A stretch of 32,906 nt of DNA from Chthoniobacter sp. (GTDB lineage Bacteria > Verrucomicrobiota > Verrucomicrobiia > Chthoniobacterales > Chthoniobacteraceae). This document shows, one piece after another, positions 31,461-32,906 of this stretch; within the stretch, counting starts at the first letter, position 1; each line of letters begins with the position of its first letter. The stretch is from contig JANXWQ010000646.1 in assembly GCA_025351065.1 (NCBI GenBank), positions 1-32,906 of the forward strand. The letters are read 5' to 3'. The notes beneath the pieces were generated by a model. The model was given only the letters and a program-made list of their open reading frames with translations, was not told the DNA's origin and made no database searches. The position numbers and the translations under genes are program-made.

Positions 31461-32906
31461 GTGCCGTCCCAATCCGAGCCGCCCGCAAAAAAAGCCAAGC
31501 CACATCCCACGATGCGCGACGCGTGGCGGCCCTACGCCCAGCTCCTGCCGTTTCTGCGCCCGTATCGTGGGCGGTTTTACGCCGGCCTGCTCTGCGGCGC
31601 GCTCGCGGGCGTGGTCAATGGCGGCTACGGCCTGGTGATCAAAAAGGTGATGGATTACGCCATCCCCAGCGGCGGCGGAAAGATGGCCGCGCTGCACGCC
31701 AACTCCGCCGCCGGACCGGGCATCGACGGCGTGCTGTGGATCTGCGCGCTCATCCCCGCGATGGTCATCGCGCGCAGCGTTTTCGCGTATCTCAACGCCT
31801 ACTGCATGGCGTGGGTGAGCCTGAAACTGCTCACCGATATTCGCACGAAGCTCTTCCGCCACATCCTCGCGCAGTCGCTGGATTTTTTCTCGAAAAGCCG
31901 CGCCGGCCAACTCCTCCAGCGCGTGAACAACGACGCACGCGCCGCGCAGCAGGCGCTGACCAGCGTGAGCAGCGACGTGGTCACGCAGCCCTTCACGGTC
32001 ATCTCCGCGATCCTCACGCTGCTCTACCTCGATTGGAAATTCACCATCGGCAGCCTCGTCCTTTTTCCCATCTGTCTCATCCCGATCATCGTCTATGGCC
32101 GCAAAGTGCGGCGGGCAGGACGCGATGAGGAAAACGAGGCGGGCGCGATGTTGGTCATCATGCAGGAGGCGTTTGCGGGCATCCGCGTGATCAAATCGCT
32201 GGGCCGCGAACAGGACGAGGCGCGGGATTTTGAGGAATCGAGCCGGCATCAGTTCCGCAACTCGATCCGCGTGCGCAAGGCGGTGGAAATCGTCGGGCCG
32301 ATGATCGAATCGGTCGCCGCGCTCGGGGTGGGGCTGGCGCTGTTTTACGTCTGGTACGCCGGCATTCCGGCGTCGAAATTCGTGGGTCTGCTCGCCGGCA
32401 CATTCATGCTCTACGATCCGGTGAAAAAGCTGAGCAAGGTGAATGGCCAGATGCAGAAATGCCTGGCCTCGACGACGCGCATCTTCGAGCTGCTGGCGCT
32501 CCAGCCGAGCGTGCAGGACGCGCCGGCCGCGCCGGTGCTGGAAAAAGTGCGCGGTGAGATTTCCTTCGACCACACCACCTTCGGCTACCGCGCCGAGCAG
32601 CCCGCGGTCACGGACGTCCACCTCACCATCGCGCCGGGCACGACGTGCGCGCTCGTGGGCGCGAGCGGAGCGGGAAAGAGCACGCTGCTTTCGTTGATCC
32701 TGCGCTTTTACGATCCGCAGTCCGGCGCGGTGCTGATTGATGGGCGCGACATCCGTGCCGTCACCCAGGCGTCGCTCCGCGAGCAGGTCAGCATCGTCAC
32801 GCAGGAGACGTTTCTTTTTCACACCACCATCGCCGCGAACATCCGCTACGGCCGCCTCGACGCGACCGACGCCGAGGTGCAATCCGCCGCTCGGCAGGCC
32901 TTCGCG
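31461..32906 (+). CDS. msbA: MsbA-like lipid/LPS ABC exporter, cut at the window end
   Basis: The first 482 residues of a fused permease-ATPase ABC exporter; the frame runs open to the end of the window. GTG at 31461 gives a short basic Pro/Lys-rich leader; ATG at 31512 (MRDAWRPYAQLLPFLRPYRG) is the alternative, and neither has a Shine-Dalgarno. About six membrane segments in residues 30-330, with the coupling region TDIRTKLFRHILAQSLDFFSKSRAGQLLQRVNND. The ATPase domain has Walker A GASGAGKS at 400-407 and the Q-loop Gln448 (IVTQETFLF). The ABC signature and Walker B lie beyond the window. MsbA flips lipid A-core across the inner membrane, in keeping with the glycosyltransferases directly upstream; a more general lipid or drug exporter is possible. 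Confidence 0.88.
   Translation, partial: MPSQSEPPAKKAKPHPTMRDAWRPYAQLLPFLRPYRGRFYAGLLCGALAGVVNGGYGLVIKKVMDYAIPSGGGKMAALHANSAAGPGIDGVLWICALIPAMVIARSVFAYLNAYCMAWVSLKLLTDIRTKLFRHILAQSLDFFSKSRAGQLLQRVNNDARAAQQALTSVSSDVVTQPFTVISAILTLLYLDWKFTIGSLVLFPICLIPIIVYGRKVRRAGRDEENEAGAMLVIMQEAFAGIRVIKSLGREQDEARDFEESSRHQFRNSIRVRKAVEIVGPMIESVAALGVGLALFYVWYAGIPASKFVGLLAGTFMLYDPVKKLSKVNGQMQKCLASTTRIFELLALQPSVQDAPAAPVLEKVRGEISFDHTTFGYRAEQPAVTDVHLTIAPGTTCALVGASGAGKSTLLSLILRFYDPQSGAVLIDGRDIRAVTQASLREQVSIVTQETFLFHTTIAANIRYGRLDATDAEVQSAARQAFA

Noticed and set aside
30174..32882. 902-codon open frame on the minus strand
   Set aside because: It is the mirror of the GT9 and MsbA-like genes and runs through the palindromic element; its translation is Arg/His/Glu-rich noise.

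Overview
The window is a high-GC bacterial chromosome segment that most resembles Verrucomicrobiota. The basis is a secreted-protein repertoire typical of that phylum: a CotH-type protein with lamin-tail domains, a PQQ-type dehydrogenase fused to cytochrome c and a CBM, and C-terminal DxDGDG plus beta-rich tails. A system II cytochrome c maturation operon, LPS-type sugar genes and several intergenic palindromic repeats fit as well. No rRNA or marker gene is present, so this is an inference. Almost no start codon has a Shine-Dalgarno motif, and GTG or TTG starts are common.

Left part (1-14.2 kb): a secreted GH16 glucanase-like enzyme (minus) diverges from a two-domain DUF6421 protein (plus). 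The DUF6421 gene carries a palindromic repeat unit inside its reading frame, at the domain junction. Two large secreted proteins follow on the minus strand: a 1408-residue CotH/lamin-tail protein, and upstream of it an 886-residue glucose/sorbosone dehydrogenase-cytochrome c-CBM6 fusion. Diverging from them is a periplasmic tricorn-type protease with a GAF protein directly behind it.

Middle part (14.2-23 kb): a YwaF-type membrane protein, a DUF3467 protein with a clear intrinsic terminator, and a SxxK serine hydrolase. A minus-strand run then contains, in transcription order, a 117-residue unknown, SufT, a 753-residue secreted putative glycoside hydrolase, a MurU/HddC-like sugar nucleotidyltransferase, an AmgK-like sugar kinase, GmhA and YjbQ. 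Kinase, nucleotidyltransferase and GmhA next to one another suggest activation of a cell-envelope sugar (MurNAc/GlcNAc recycling or a nucleotide-heptose).

Right part (23.4-32.9 kb): a translationally coupled operon (lipoprotein, ResB, CcsA N-terminal part, CcsA C-terminal part; every junction is an ATGA or GTGA overlap) for covalent haem attachment, which the cytochrome c fusion earlier in the window would need. It is followed by LPS-assembly genes: a WaaG-like GT4 (minus), then a second GT4, a GT9 heptosyltransferase and an MsbA-like ABC exporter (plus, cut by the window end).

Four composite inverted-repeat elements (around 17.7, 23.3, 29.0 and 30.35 kb), two single hairpin relatives (1.92 and 15.43 kb) and a short direct repeat at the left edge form the most unusual layer of the window. 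The other main points are the split ccsA with its family motif encoded out of frame, and a C-terminal module shared by two otherwise unrelated secreted proteins. I found no CRISPR array, tRNA, rRNA, insertion sequence or phage gene.
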